Shown piece after piece: positions 43,600 through 55,869 of a DNA stretch of 64,000 nt. The stretch's first letter is position 1, and each line of letters begins with the position of its first letter. Origin of the DNA: Gnetum montanum (Eukaryota > Streptophyta > Gnetopsida > Gnetales > Gnetaceae); the NCBI GenBank assembly GCA_015680685.1, contig MNCI01015499.1, forward strand, positions 1,120,237 to 1,184,236, given 5' to 3'. The notes below the pieces were generated by a model that did not search any database, was not told the DNA's origin, and saw nothing but the letters and a program-made list of their open reading frames with translations. The translations under genes and the position numbers were made by a program.

Positions 43600-45010
43600 A
43601 AACTAATTAGAAAGCAAGCTCTCCTCCTCTTTATTATCCCATCTTAACTGAGAGAGGTAGTCAGCAACCACATTCTAGGTCCATTTTTGATCTACTATCG
43701 TGAGATTGAATTCTTGCAAGATCATGAGCCATCGTATGACACAAGGGCTCACCGTTGGCTTATTCATGAGGAAGCAAGCTGCACTATGGTCCATGTGCAC
43801 AAATACTTTATAGTCAAGCACATAGTGCCTGAACTTTTCCAGAGCGTACACCATAGCCATTAGTCCTTTTTCCATGGTGATGTAATTTATTTGTGCTCCC
43901 ATAATGCTTTGGCTTATGCAGTGGATGTAGTATGGGCGTTTCTTATCATCCATTTGCATGAGCATTGCTCCTAAGGATTAGTTAGATGCATTTGTCATGA
44001 TATGGAAGGGTCTGGACTAGTCTGGTGCTCGTAGGATTGGTTTTTTTACAAGTTTCTCTTTTAACTATTGGAATGCATGTTCACATTCCTTGGTCCAAAT
44101 AAAAGGTGCATCTTTCTTTATAAGCTCTACCAACAGCTTTGCAATCTTAGAAAAATTCTCTATGAATTGCCAATAGTAGCTAGTTTGTCCAAGGAATGAC
44201 CAATCTTTAACAGTCTCTGATTGGTGTGTTATTCCTTGGATGACCCTTATCTTTTCTGGGTCTACCTCAATCACTTTTTGTGAAATTTGATGCCCTAGCA
44301 TAATGCCTTTTTGGACCATGAGATGGCTCTTTTGCTAGTTGAGCCACAAGTTTGTTTCAACATATCTCTTCAACATTTTATCAAGGTGGTTCAAGGCTTA
44401 CTCGAATGTAGCTCCATAGGTAGAAAATTCATCCATAAAGACTTTAGCATCACTACTAATCTGTTGTTGGAAAATACTAAGGACTAAGCATTGAAATGTT
44501 TTAGGGACATTGCATAGACCAAATGGCATCTTACAATATGCAAAAGTCTCCCAGGGACTTGTGAATGTTGTCTTGGCTTAATATTTTGGTAAAATTTGGA
44601 TTTCGTTATAGCCACTATAACCATCCAAGAAGCTATAATAACAATGCTCGAATATGGTGTCCAATACTTGATCCACAAATGGAAAAGGAAAATGATCTTT
44701 AAATGTTACCATATTCAATAGCCTAAAGTCGATGTAGACCTGCCATTTTCCATCCTTCTTTGGTACAATTATGAGTTCGCTAATCCACTTACTATCAATG
44801 ATGGGATAGACGAACCTTGCCTTGAGGAGTTGTTCAATTTCCTCTTTGACAATCTTCTTCAATTTAGGGTTTAGTTGCTTCTATGACTACTTTCTAGGCT
44901 TCATGGCTAGGTTAGTGTAAATGTGATGCTAGCATATCCTTGGATTGATTCCTGTTAACTCAAGATATGACCAAGTAAAGGCTATTGACCATTTGTTAAC
45001 CACCTTAAAC
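43600..45010 (-). pseudogene. A2 reverse transcriptase and RNase H
   Basis: V-P-K-K-D-G-K-W-Q-V-Y-I-D-F (~44770), F-P-F-P-F-V-D-Q (~44690) and Y-Y-S-F-L-D-G-Y-S-G-Y-N (44640-44600) are clear. The catalytic loop reads F-M-D-E-F-S (~44440), as in A1. RNase H shows I-N-Y-I-T-M-E-K, H-M-D-H-S-A-A-C-F-L and a long open frame 43965-43675. Several stops and a frameshift lie between. Confidence 0.9.
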
Positions 45011-45357
45011 ATCTTTTCTTTTTATTTAGGAGCAAGTTTGGCATTAATTATGACCAACTCAAAATTTTTTAGAAATGCATATTCCATGCTAGCCAATAAA
45101 GTTTTTAGCTTTATAGGCTATTGCTTGAAATTATTATGGATTCCCAACTCTTCCCAATAGGTATCATCATCTTCATTAGAGAGTTGGAAATGATCTTGTT
45201 CAATTTTGTTCATGCCTTTAACATAAGCACATGTTAGGCTCTCAGTTGGTTCCATGCATAATGTACTGCTATGTGAGTTAGCTATTAGCCACTTGGTGCC
45301 CTCCTACTTTGTGGCTGTTGTGTACAAACACCTTTGAATATCGAGTTCTTATGCACA

Positions 45358-45930
45358 CTAATTGCATGCTTTAATATGTGTACTTCTATGTGTATTTCTA
45401 ATGGACCTAATCTTTTTCATGCAATTGCACCCATTATCACTGTACGCAATGTATGTAATATGCTTCTTCTCTATCTTGACCAATTCATTTTCTTTGGATA
45501 TTTCTAAAGATAGGTCCCTTATACCCATACATGCATTGACTATGCTAAACCAAGCCCTTCCCATAATGATGGGGAAGTCACTTTTGCAATTTTCAACCTT
45601 AATCACTAGAAAATTAGTAGGATGGGACCACCCACAAACTATGGTCATAATGTCATCTACTAATCCTAGAGGGACAATAATTGACTAATTTGCTAATTCT
45701 AGAAAAATGTTTCTCTTCTTAAGAAGTGGTAGGTTTGAGGCTTTGTACATGTCATGGGAGATGAGATTAACTTTTGAACTAGAGTTGAGAAGAGCCTTAC
45801 ATGGCCCATGTAGATAAATGAGTGGGCTTCCTAGATCAGATATTTTTGTGGAAAGATTGCTAGCCTTGATCTAGTTAGAAACAACATGAGTTAGCATGAT
45901 AGTACAAATTTTAGGTAGCACTTGGTCTAA
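45358..45930 (-). pseudogene. A2 aspartic protease
   Basis: The active site reads A-L-L-N-S-S-S-K-V-N-L-I-S (~45790), so the catalytic Asp is Asn here. The second half, V-C-G-W-S-H-P-T-N-F-L-V-I-K and F-P-I-I-M-G-R-A-W-F, is open at 45648-45358. Confidence 0.85.
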
Positions 45931-45959
45931 AGGGCACTCAAAGATGTTTGATGTAGAGG

Positions 45960-48367
45960 ATGAGGGTATTAGAGATACAGGATGATCAGCCAAACTAGAT
46001 TGTGAGGGTTGAAGAGGGCTGCTAGGTCAGAAGAAAGGTCTTTTTCTAGATCACTTATCCAAACCACTCAATTGGAAAGCTGGCTATGAATGTACAACCC
46101 TTGTAGCATTTCATAGTTATAGCTGTGGAGGAATCTCACCCTGCATGGATGGAGCAGGAGGTAACTAGGTTAAAGGTAGAGGTGTGTGTGCAAACAGATG
46201 CAGAGGCTGGTATGGATATGGATTCTCCCTTCTAGTAGATGGTGAATGTGTTCGATGATACTTTAGAGGGTAATAGTGATGTTGAAATGAGGTATGACTT
46301 GCAGAACTTCTTGGAGAGACAGGTTGCTCAACATAGTACATGTATGGATCTGGTTGCCTATAAGGGTACTGTTACCTTAGTGGTGGCATTCCCCACAATT
46401 GTGGTTGGTACTGCTATTGGTATTGTTCATAAAGTTGTGGAGGAGTTCCACTTGGATAATAAGATTGTTTTTGTTGATGGAATTGCCTTGGATTGCCTTA
46501 AGTATAAGGCAATCATCTAGGTGCTTGCCTACATGCTAGTTAAGGATTCAATGCATACATCCCAAACTCTTGTAAGTGTGACACCACAGGGCAACATCCC
46601 TTTGGATGTTCGTATTGACAGATGTCACAATTAGTTTCATCATCAGAGTCAATTTTTACAACTTCTTCTATGGCTGCAGCTTTGCCCTTACCTCTTTAGT
46701 AGGCATGTTCAACTTCTTTTCATCTTTTGTAGTTACAATCACTATTTTTCTCTTTAGATTCCTTAGAGAAATTCATAGTAGTTTAAAAATGTTCATCTAG
46801 AGTCCCATAATTTATCAACCTTTGCTGAAATGTTAGAAATAGATTTTTATATGGGCAAGGTTTTTCTGTTCCTCATTTCATTGAGTGGTGACTCCTCCTT
46901 GTCACAAAATCAAACCTCCAATTTTCTGATGGAAGGGTCCCTATTATACTCTTTTTTCACTTTCCCTTATTTGTAGCTCACCTTCTTATTTTACTACATG
47001 CAATTAGCCTTTGGATCTAATGAGCTCTTTGTTCAAATAATCTTCCTTAGGCATACATCCCAAGGTTCTTCTAGTTTCTACTTTGAGCCCATTTATGATA
47101 TGACGAAGTTATTCCCTCTAAGAATAACCATGGCTAGGGCATTGGTGTAATAGTGAATAGTATTTGACCATGGTGGCATCCAAGGATTCATGTGTTCCCC
47201 ATTTCCAACCTTGGATTTACCTTCTTAGATTAGACACTTGGGAGTATGTCTGGTATTTTTCATTGAACAGCTCTAACATTGTACTCCATCAATGAATGGA
47301 TTTTGGCTTCAAGGACCAATACCAAATTTCAACTTCTTTGATGAGTGTCCTTGGGAAAATCTTGAGTTTCTACCACTCATTTTCTATGTTTTGTAAGGCA
47401 CAGGCATCATGGAAAGCTTATAGATGTGTCTATAGATCATAATTGTATTCCCCCCTCAAATATTGGGATATTATTCATGTCTAATTGCTTGATCCTACTA
47501 TCTTTCATATGCCTAGCTGGAATTTTAACTACCTCTACAATGTTGAGCATGCTTCAAGTTGTTAATAGAGGTTCATCTTCATCACTGCATCAATGACACC
47601 GATGATGGTTCCAGCCACCCCCCTCAGTTTTGGTCACCTTCACAGTCATTGTTGTCTCGTTGATCACCTTCATCACAATTATTTTGATGGCAACTTTTAT
47701 GAGAATTTCCAGATGAAAAGGAATGTTCAAAATTAGATGAAGAGGATGAAGAGAAAGGTGGACCGCCATTGCCACCACAGTTTTTGCCATCACTTTTTCA
47801 CTTCTTACGATCACCATCCTTAAATCCCTTGCTATTTTGATGCTAGCTTGAGTTCCTACCTTGGCTGTCACTTTTTTCTAAACCTAGTTTATGAATAGTG
47901 GATCATAGGTTCAAGTTCACACCCTTATCACCAGTAATAGGGGGTGGAGAATCTTCATGTTGAGGACCTTCAAAGGGAGGATCCACATTATCATCTTGAT
48001 CTAGTAGGAACAAGGGATTAGTATAATGTTTTCCCTTAGTAGCCTCATGGAGTCTCTCCTGACATTGATCTTGCTTACATTGTGTTTTAGTGGGACAATA
48101 GTTTCGAGTATCATGACTATCCATCATGTATTCTTCATGAAGATCTGTGATGCCCAACTTTTTAAGGGTTTTAAACAACATCTCGGACATAGATTGATTG
48201 AGGGACAAGACAATGTTACCCTCCATATCATGCCATCACAACTATTCATCCTAATGTAGGATGAAGGTGAAGTCTAGCACATATTCATCTAGATGAGTAT
48301 ATACCACTTTGTACTCCTATGGGATCGACAATTTGACATCTTTGCATCTATGGGAAGAAGAAGACAT
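45960..48367 (-). pseudogene. A2 gag
   Basis: ATG at 48367-48365 followed by four Ser codons; a stop at codon 17 stands at a Trp position and is shared by A1. N-terminal domain with L-K-K-L-G-I-T-D-L-H-E-E-Y (48226-47903), a capsid-like core near 47500-47180, and the zinc knuckle C-D-I-C-Q-Y-E-H-P-K-G-C-C (about 46630-46590). The C-terminal part is Gln/Pro/His-rich. The start is chosen because A1 and A3 have the same Ser-rich leader. Confidence 0.82.
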
Positions 48368-48500
48368 TTTGTAATATAAAATAAAATGTTAGTGTGCTTT
48401 TATAATTCTATGTATAGCAAGAATGATATTGACCTTAAGGTTTGTACAACGATATTAATGGTATTCACTAATCCTATATAGTGCATGTTTCAACAAACAA

Positions 48501-48521
48501 AGTCCTTGGAAACAGTGCCAA
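48501..48521 (-). promoter_or_regulatory. A2 primer-binding site (degraded tRNA-Asp type)
   Basis: Minus-strand TGGCACTGTTTCCAAGG matches 12 of 17 bases of the tRNA-Asp complement TGGCGCCGTTGCCGGGG and starts one base after the 5' LTR. The remainder ACTTTGTTTGTTG is shared with A1. Confidence 0.65.
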
Positions 48522-49408
48522 TGATGAGCGGTGAGGTACCCCTACATCCAACCATATAAATCATAAAGTTTCCACGCATGATATGGTCAAATTCCATGGA
48601 CTTTATCATTTCTGGTGTACTAGTTCTTTAGAAAGTGAATCTTGCCTTAAGGTTAATCATTGTCTTCCCAATTACACTTGTGATGTACATTGGTATAGTT
48701 AAGTGTAACTGAGGCATCTGATTTTTATCATTTTGTATTTTATGGTTTGGTATTCAAAGGGATCTAGTCTCAACATAACCATCTGGTCCCACTTTTTGTA
48801 CATGTCCTTAATTCATGTATCCACTGCTAGGCGACCAAGTGCTACGCTACTAGGTGTACCAAGCAATAACACTACTAGCATTATGAAGTGAATACGTGTT
48901 ATGCTCGAAGTGGTCATACTTATGTGTGTAACCTATCTTGCGTAATTGCTTCATTAACTTAATTTTTGGAAGACATTTAATAAATAATTGGAAACATTTA
49001 ACAAATAATTGAGAACATTAAATGCATAAATAAAATATTTAATCTATCTAAAGTGTTACAAGGTTTATTAGAAAGCTCATCTTTATTGCTGCACACACTA
49101 TCATGCTCAGGTACAACAATGCTTGAATAAATATCTGTACACTCAATGACTCCTGATGTGGGAACTCAAGAAAAACATTCTAACTTTCAAATGAAAAAAC
49201 TACAAGAGCTTCACTGTAACTACAATCTCTCATGCCATAAATGTGACTAGTGAATGTGTATTTATAGCTAACTACAAACACATCGATGGGGCCATGTCAA
49301 CACATGATCTGATGCATTAACTAGGCCTTGTCGACAAGAGCTAGTCGACAAGGCTATGTCGATGAGACGAGGCCTCATCGACGCAGCCAACAGAACTGTG
49401 ACTTATCA
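48522..49408 (-). mobile_element. Element A2 5' LTR (887 bp)
   Basis: Starts TGATGAG and ends CTTATCA (one change from CTCATCA). TATA at 49266-49259 (minus). The U3 holds the perfect palindrome CTTGTCGACAAG (49327-49338) and CGATGAG...CTCATCG arms (49361-49381). A ~60-bp deletion relative to the 3' LTR lies near 48765. Confidence 0.95.
49327..49381. repeat. GTCGAC/GGCC palindrome cluster in the A-family U3
   Basis: CTTGTCGACAAG is an exact 12-bp palindrome, followed by CTAGTCGACAAGG and CGATGAGACGAGGCCTCATC. Related sequences occur at the same place in the A1 LTR and in the internal spacers. These CG-rich palindromes stand out in AT-rich surroundings and are good candidates for protein-binding sites. 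Confidence 0.75.
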
Positions 49409-49413
49409 ACAAT
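49409..49413. repeat. Target-site duplication ACAAT (right copy) of A2
   Basis: Matches 36083-36087 exactly, directly after the A2 5' LTR. Confidence 0.93.
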
Positions 49414-50400
49414 CAAGTAGCCATTACCCTTGAAGACCAACATAAAATAACCTTTAGATGTTCTTATGAAACTTTTTCTTATAAACGTATGTCTTTTGAC
49501 CTTTGTAATGCACTAGCTACTTTCCAAAGAGCCATGATCTTAATATTTTCTAATATGTTAGAAAATTATGTTGAGGTTTTTATGGATGATTTTTTAGTCT
49601 ATGGGAATACTTATGATGAAAATTTGCAACATCTTGAACATGTATTAGATATATGTATTGATAAAAATTTAAATTAAGCTGGGAAAAGAGTCACTTGATG
49701 GTTATGAGTGGCATAGTGTTAGGATATGTTATTTCTAAAGATGGGATAAGGATGGATGATGAGAAAATAATATTCATATCTTCACTTTGAGCTCCAACTA
49801 ATTTAAAGACTCTTCAATCTTTTCTAGGACATGCTAGGTATTATAGAAGGTTTATCAAAGACTTTTCAAAAATTGCTAAACCATTATAAATGCTCTTAGA
49901 AAAAGATGTTTCATTTGTTTGGACTAATGACTATTAAGAAGCATTCTTGGAATTTAAAAAACAAGTAATCACAATCCCTATATTAAATGCACCTAATTAG
50001 GATTATCCATTTGATCTAATGTGTGATGCTAGTGACATAGTAGTAGGGGCAGTTTTAGGACAATATGTTGATCATAAATCATGAGTGATTTATTATGTGT
50101 CCAAAAGTTTAGACCAAGCCTAAGTAAACTATAAAACTAAAAAAAAGAATTATTAGCTATTATATATCCTTTAGATAAATTTAGAAATTTTTTAATAGGA
50201 TATAAAACTAAATTATATACTAATCATTCATCCATTAAATTCTTACCTACAAAAAAAATACAAGAATAATGAGATGGTACTTATTACTCCAACAATTTGA
50301 CCTAGATATTTTAGATAAAATAGGAAGGGAAAATGTAGTAGCAAATGATCTTTGAAGGTTGGAAATTACTAATGAGAATTAAACACAAGGAGTCTTTCAT
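49414..50400 (+). pseudogene. Element C reverse transcriptase (second part) and RNase H
   Basis: F-D-L-C-N-A-L-A-T-F-Q-R-A-M (49495) and the intact catalytic loop V-F-M-D-D-F-L-V-Y-G (~49576-49605) continue the frame interrupted at 36087. The connection [12 protein letters not shown] lies near 49825. RNase H has D-L-M-C-D-A-S-D-I-V-V-G-A (~50010-50050) and L-Y-T-N-H-S-S-I-K-F-L (~50215). Stops at 49676, 49888 and others, and a frameshift in RNase H. Confidence 0.9.
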
Positions 50401-50619
50401 GATGAATTTCTTGATGAACAACTTTTTTCTACAAGAAAGAATCCTTGGTTTGTTAATATAGCCAACTATCTAGCCACTATGAAAACCCCTACCAATTAGA
50501 CTAAGGAAGAAAAGAAATCTTTCTTACACACAATATCTAGGTACATTTGGAGTAGTTCATATCTCTATTGAATCTGTAAGGATAACATAGCAAGGATATG
50601 TATGACTAAGAATGAACAA

Positions 50620-51825
50620 CAAGAAATCCTACAAATGTGACATGATGATTTAGGGGGTGGCCACTTTGATAGAAAATGTACCGCTATCAAAATCTTTCAA
50701 AGTGGATTTTATTGGCCCTCAATTTCTAAAGATGCACATAAGTATGTGCAAGAATGTGATAAATGTCAACAAATTGGAGCCATAACAAAAAGACATGAAA
50801 TTCCACTAAAACCAATTTTAATAACAAAACCATTTGATGTGTGGGATATAAACTTTTTAGAATCATTTCTACCATCTAATGGATGTCAATACATTTTGGT
50901 CTATATCAACTATGTCACAAAATGGGTAGAAGCAAAAGCCACCCCAACAAATGATGTTAAGATTGTTGTAGCATTCCTCAGAGAAAATATTTTAACATGT
51001 TTTGGAACTCCACGAGTGATCATTAGCAATCTAGGAACCCATTTTGTTAATAAAATCATGGAGAAATTTCTTAAGTCTTATGGTATTCAACATAAAATAG
51101 CTACTTTCTATCATCCTCAAACAAATGGCCAAGTAGAGAATGCTTAATGAATTATCTTGAATATATTAACAAAAACTATATGTACTAAAGGAAAAGATTG
51201 GTTTAAAAATTTGCATGATGCACTTTGGGCTTATTAGATTACCTATAAACCAAGTTTAGGATATTCACCTTATCAATTGGTTTTTGGTAAATTATGTCTA
51301 TTACCTGTTGAACTTAAATATTAATCTTTACAATTAGCCCAGCAACTCAACTTTGATGAAGACATGGACCAGGCAGCTTGAATCAACCAACTTCACAAAC
51401 TTGATGAAATATGGCTACATGCTCTTGAAAAATAAAAAATTGTAAAGAAAGAAATAAAGATATTACATGATAAGAATATCTTTAAAAAATACTTTTTTGT
51501 AGGTGATAAAGTTCTTCTCTACAATATGAGATTACATAAATTTCCAGGGAAGTTAAGTAGGTGGGAAGGCCATTATTTAGTTATCCAACCTCATGATAAT
51601 AGAAGCATTCTCATATCACCTATTGATGATTCTTCAACTACATTCTTAGTCAATGGACAAAGACTTAAGTTATATCATCAACATCACATTGAGGAACTTG
51701 GAGGAGATGAACTTGTAGAGCTAAGTGACCCAACTTATCCCATAACTTATGAATTACATAAAAACAATCCAGAGGGCTTAGTTCTTAAAAATAACCTTCA
51801 ACAAGACTCTTATTTCATAGAATAA
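50620..51825 (+). pseudogene. Element C integrase
   Basis: Zinc-binding region near 50690-50770 ending E-C-D-K-C-Q-Q. Catalytic core W-D-I-N-F (first Asp, 50847). The second catalytic position reads I-S-N-L-G-T-H-F (Asp to Asn), and the Glu is kept in G-Q-V-E-N-A (51130) just before a TAA. The C-terminal domain is open at 51526-51825: F-P-G-K-L-S-R-W-E-G-H-Y and F-L-V-N-G-Q-R-L-K, an Athila signature. No envelope-like frame follows. Confidence 0.88.
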
Positions 51826-52592
51826 ACAATAAAGTAGTATTTATGATCTGCGAATTTTACCTTAAAAATGTAGAGGGTAATAGGAAATTCTATTGTTAGT
51901 TAGGACTCTAAAGAATTCGGTAGCATCATGTCTAGAATGCAAGGGAGAAGGAAAAATCCTCTAACCTTGAGATAAGTAGGTTTAAACCCAAAATTCAACT
52001 AAGGATGAGCCTTAGATTAATAAGTGTTTTACACATAATAAACTTTATTATTTTTCAATAATATTCTTTAAGTACAAGTTTCATAAGTCAATGTGGGTAA
52101 ATATCTTAGTTTATGGTAGTGCTTATTAGTGTTTGATTTTTATTAAATACCTAATTGGATGAGTCACTAAGGTGGAAAGGGTGTGTTATATTGGACCTAG
52201 TTTCTCTGGTAGCAAAAGGCATCTATCAATATCAAGCCATGTGAGAAACCCTTACAAAATGAAATTGGCTCTCACAAGAACCTCATGGTTGAAGCTGGTC
52301 AGATATTGAATTTCTTAAGGAAAAAAAGAGAAAATAAAAAGAAAAAAAGAGAGGAAAGAGAGAGATAGAAAAAAAAGAAAAAAAGTAAGAAATAAAAAAA
52401 ATAAAATTAAAAAAATAACACCACAGGAACCTTTAATCATGAGCTAAGCCCCACTCCGACAAGAACCTTACAATTGGGGCAATGCTTCAACCTCATAATT
52501 TTAAGCATCCTATAAGAACCCCCTTCTGTAAACAGAGTGTTTAAGGGACCACTACCAATAAAATCAAGGTTCCACTACCTTAGAAGTAGGGT
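51826..52592 (+). other. Element C 3' untranslated region with purine-rich tract
   Basis: No open frame of note. A ~95-base run of nearly pure A/G (about 52317-52415) sits within it, comparable to the purine run of element D. The region ends at the junction with the truncated A3 LTR. Confidence 0.6.
52317..52415 (+). repeat. Purine-rich tract (GA/A-rich)
   Basis: Long run of GAAAA, GAGA and AAAG units with only a few T. Much longer than a priming polypurine tract; probably a structural or low-complexity feature of the 3' region. Confidence 0.8.
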
Positions 52593-52789
52593 GTAACACT
52601 CTATTGCAATTACAATCTACTATGCCATAAATGTGACTACATGCACATATTTAGAGCCAAAAATCAAGAAAACCAACATTTTGTCTATGGGACCTTGTTC
52701 ACACATGGTAAGATGCATCAACTAGGCCTCGTCGATGAGGCCCAATCAATGAGGCCTCATCAACATAGCCAATTTAATGCAACTCATCA
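52593..52789 (-). mobile_element. Element A3 3' LTR, truncated
   Basis: Only the last ~197 bases remain, from the ACTACAATCT-like block to CAACTCATCA, with GGCCTCGTCGATGAGGCC in the U3. The other ~700 bases are missing at the junction with element C. The minus-strand polypurine tract CATGGGGGTA (52790-52799) follows. Confidence 0.85.
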
Positions 52790-52799
52790 TACCCCCATG
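52790..52799 (-). promoter_or_regulatory. A3 polypurine tract
   Basis: Minus-strand CATGGGGGTA next to TGATGAGTTGC. It is the best-preserved version in the three A copies. Confidence 0.65.
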
Positions 52800-53029
52800 A
52801 CTGAATGAAAACTCGCCCTTGAGTTCTGTTACAAAATTGGGAATGTATGGGATTATTGATTGACTTTTCTTCACACAAAATATATTCATTAACTTAACAA
52901 AAAATGGAGTGTACGAATCAACACATTACAAAAAATGAAGGTGTTTAGGAAAAAAAATTGAACACCATGATTCAACTCTTCAAAATTGGACAATAGATTC
53001 CTTTATGATGTGAAGCTTGTTGGAGAAGA

Positions 53030-55869
53030 TCAAATGGTCCTAGGTGGTGGTGGTTCCAAAGCTCCCGAGGTACCCTCACCGACTCCATGCACTATCTGTG
53101 GTTGAGATTACTATAATTTTCCTACTACTTCTACAACTTCAGATAGGGGGTAGAAAGCATCCAGTAGTGCTTTCATTTTCTCCTTCTTACCCCTAGGATC
53201 ATGCACCACCCACATAGCTTTCCTAATGTGGGTTGGAATGGGCACATATCAAGGACACGGGATTGCTAGAAACAACTACTTGGCATTGAAAAACCAGGTA
53301 GTGAACTATTTACATTCAATGTCAAACACTCTCACTGTGTTCTTCAACTCCTAGTAGTTATTCATCCATCTAGCTGGGTTCTCAACAATAGATCGTTGAT
53401 CTCTGAATCATCCTCTGAGAACCTCAAGTTTAACATTTGTAGTCTCAAGATTCTACTTGGTGTCTTTGTGGTGCTTGAACTCAGTCGTGTATAGAAGATG
53501 CGAGCTAGCCACTTATTTTTCTAATTTTGACTATGACCATCTAGTAGTCAGCATTACTAGATTTGCATAATGGATATTGGCCAACTCCATGTACTCTGTC
53601 ATCTCCTTGATTTGCAACTCCTGTAAGCGGATCTACACTTTGTTGTAGGCATCAATCCCATCAAGGATGGGCTGCCACATTTCTCTTCCTTACTGGAGTT
53701 GCTAGAGGGCTTCATTTAGTTTTGCCTTTGTCATTCGGATTTGTTTTTCATTCACTTCATTTTGCAAACCGACCTAGTCCCTATAGTGATTTTCACTTTC
53801 TCAAATTTGAGTGCTTCATTCTTTCAAGTGGTGACTCGATGGTCGATTTATGGCTCAAAATGTATACCTCCTTCATTGATAGATTGTAGTTCTCCATAGC
53901 TAATTTCCTTAGTTCAGTGTTTACCCTATTAAGCTACTCCTACTATTGATGAATGAGTTATTACAGTTGATCTTTCTATGCATCAACATTTCGCAGGCAA
54001 TGATTCTGTGCAGTTAATGATTCATTCTCTTGGCGCATCTAATTCAAGTCCTTTTTGATTAAGTATGCTTCGGCTTTAGCTACTAACTATTTAAATATGG
54101 CCATCACTACCTCTTCCTTAGCCGTTTAAAATCACTTGAAGCTATTTGATAGTTTCATCTCTTATCACTACTAGGCTAAGGATTTTTTGTTCTGCAAGTT
54201 GGGCATGAAGTTCAACAACCTCCATGGCCAAGCATTGATTTTGTTCTTAGGCCATTTTTAGTTACCTCTCCAAAATAATGCATTTTCCCCTTACATTTAG
54301 CAACTATGACTGGGTTTCAATGATGTTCTCTGAAAGATCAAAGATGTTTGGAGTTGATTGTTTGGTTCCTACCAGTCATTCCAACAATTTTTTATGTTGA
54401 GCTACATCTAAATTCTTGCTAACTATGCCTACGGATGTTTGCACATCTTGGAGTGTAGATACTTCTAGTACAGATGTTATGGGTGCATTCAATGCTTCAA
54501 CTACATGATCAGCTACCACTCCTACCACTATTTCCTACCCATGATGCTATATCACCAAGACAATCGCCTCGTTGCCTTCCTCCAAACTCACTAAGAAGGT
54601 GGTGACATTCATAGAGATTTTATGGAATAAATGGTGTGTTGCTAGTGACACCGTCACCTCTTGAGTATTAGGATCTGACCTTGAAGGTAGCTGTGTTCTT
54701 TGGGTAGAGAAAATGGGACCACCCCTCTCCATCTGGCTAACTATTTGGGCCACCTCATTAAGGTGACTCATCATTGCTCGATACACAAATGGATCCACCC
54801 CACTCATTCCTATTGGTTGCTCTTATTTTCTTAATATCTATTCTTAGATTTTGTGCAGATGCCCAATGGTTGCATAGGCCTCTAGTATTGTTTCCTAAGT
54901 GGGTGGTGGTGGTGGCAGCTCCTCTTCTTGGGTTGTCACTAGCATTTTACCCTTCATAATTTCTGCCCATGAGGCCATGGGAACATGCCTAATAGTGTCA
55001 TTAGAGTAGCAAACAATGCTTACCCTTTTGCAAAGTTTTCTAATGAGGCACAAAAAGGTTAGGTCTTCCTTCCACGTTCATTTTTCAATCTCTAAGTATA
55101 GTGATTGTGGAAGGTTAACGAGGAACTTCCCACTTAGAGCGATGCGTGCTTGGGCGAAGAAAGCAATCACCTTGCTTGGCCTCACCATTGGATTGAGGTA
55201 ATAGGCTGTAATCTTGAAATAAATCTACTCCACCAGTGTGAGCATGCCATACGCCTTACGATTGATCCCATAGCATTAGTGGGTCCATTCCCTTTTAGCC
55301 TTATGATTTTCTTTTATAGAAAATTCAATTGGCTATGTTCCTCTGTCAGGCAACCCAAGTGCCTGTGCAATGGCTTCTATAGAGTACAACACTTGAATGT
55401 CCTTGATCTTGACAACGAACCGTAACCTTTGGCTATTCCAAAATAGATAGGTCTCTCTCATGTACCATTCCCCACTAGATGTGATGACTGGCCACATGGG
55501 AGAGGTCTACAATTTTGTCTTGACATCCTCTTGATCTTTGTCCAAAAATGGCCTGAAGTTGATCTCTTGAAAGACCAATCTTTGAATGTCTCAGGACCAA
55601 ATGATGTCTAGGCAGGCTTGAGTCAACATGACCTCAAGCCTTGGCGTGGGTCCAGGCACTTATCCTCTTTTTGATTGATTGATTGGCATTCATTCCTTTG
55701 GAATCTATCAAAAAAATTCCACTTTGGGCTCCTCTCGAAGAGGTCCTATTGCATGGATCACCTCTGGTAGTTCTTGACCTTATTCTTTCTAGCCCCTTCT
55801 AGCTTTGGGTATTTTCTCCCATGGTTGTGAGGGTACTCCTTTTTTTAAATGTTTTTGTTTGGATGCCAT
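53030..55869 (-). pseudogene. A3 accessory post-pol gene (~945 codons, decayed)
   Basis: ATG at 55869-55867 (M-A-S-K-Q-K) and stop TGA 53032-53030, corresponding exactly to A1 and A2. The conserved N-terminal P-W-E-K and the block near 55400-55080 are recognisable. An open segment 54807-54547 (M-S-G-V-D-P-F-V-Y-R-A-M-M-S-H-L-N-E-V) lies after the linker; the corresponding region of A1 and A2 is broken. The coiled-coil part covers ~54300-53500. No membrane segment is evident. The retained borders in three old copies argue that the frame was coding in the ancestor. Confidence 0.62.

Larger units (their letters stand above)
36088..49408 (-). mobile_element. Element A2: full-length Ty3/gypsy element nested in element C
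   Basis: Two LTRs (36088-37010 and 48522-49408), a 5-bp target duplication and all domains in order on the minus strand: primer site, gag, PR, RT, RNase H, IN, spacer, accessory gene, polypurine tract. The interior is 11.51 kb. It is the same family as A1 and A3. The LTRs differ by a ~60-bp indel and many substitutions, so it is not a young insertion, but it is younger than C. Confidence 0.95.
49414..52592 (+). mobile_element. Element C, right part
   Basis: Continues the RT of element C after the A2 insertion, then RNase H, integrase and a ~770-bp 3' untranslated region. The 3' LTR is missing: the sequence meets a truncated LTR of A3 at ~52592, which suggests a deletion spanning the C 3' LTR and the start of the A3 3' LTR. 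Confidence 0.85.

Noticed and set aside
46239-46520. Plus-strand 93-codon frame
   Set aside because: Antisense to the His/Pro/Gln-rich tail of A2 gag; a similar shadow appears in A1 and A3.
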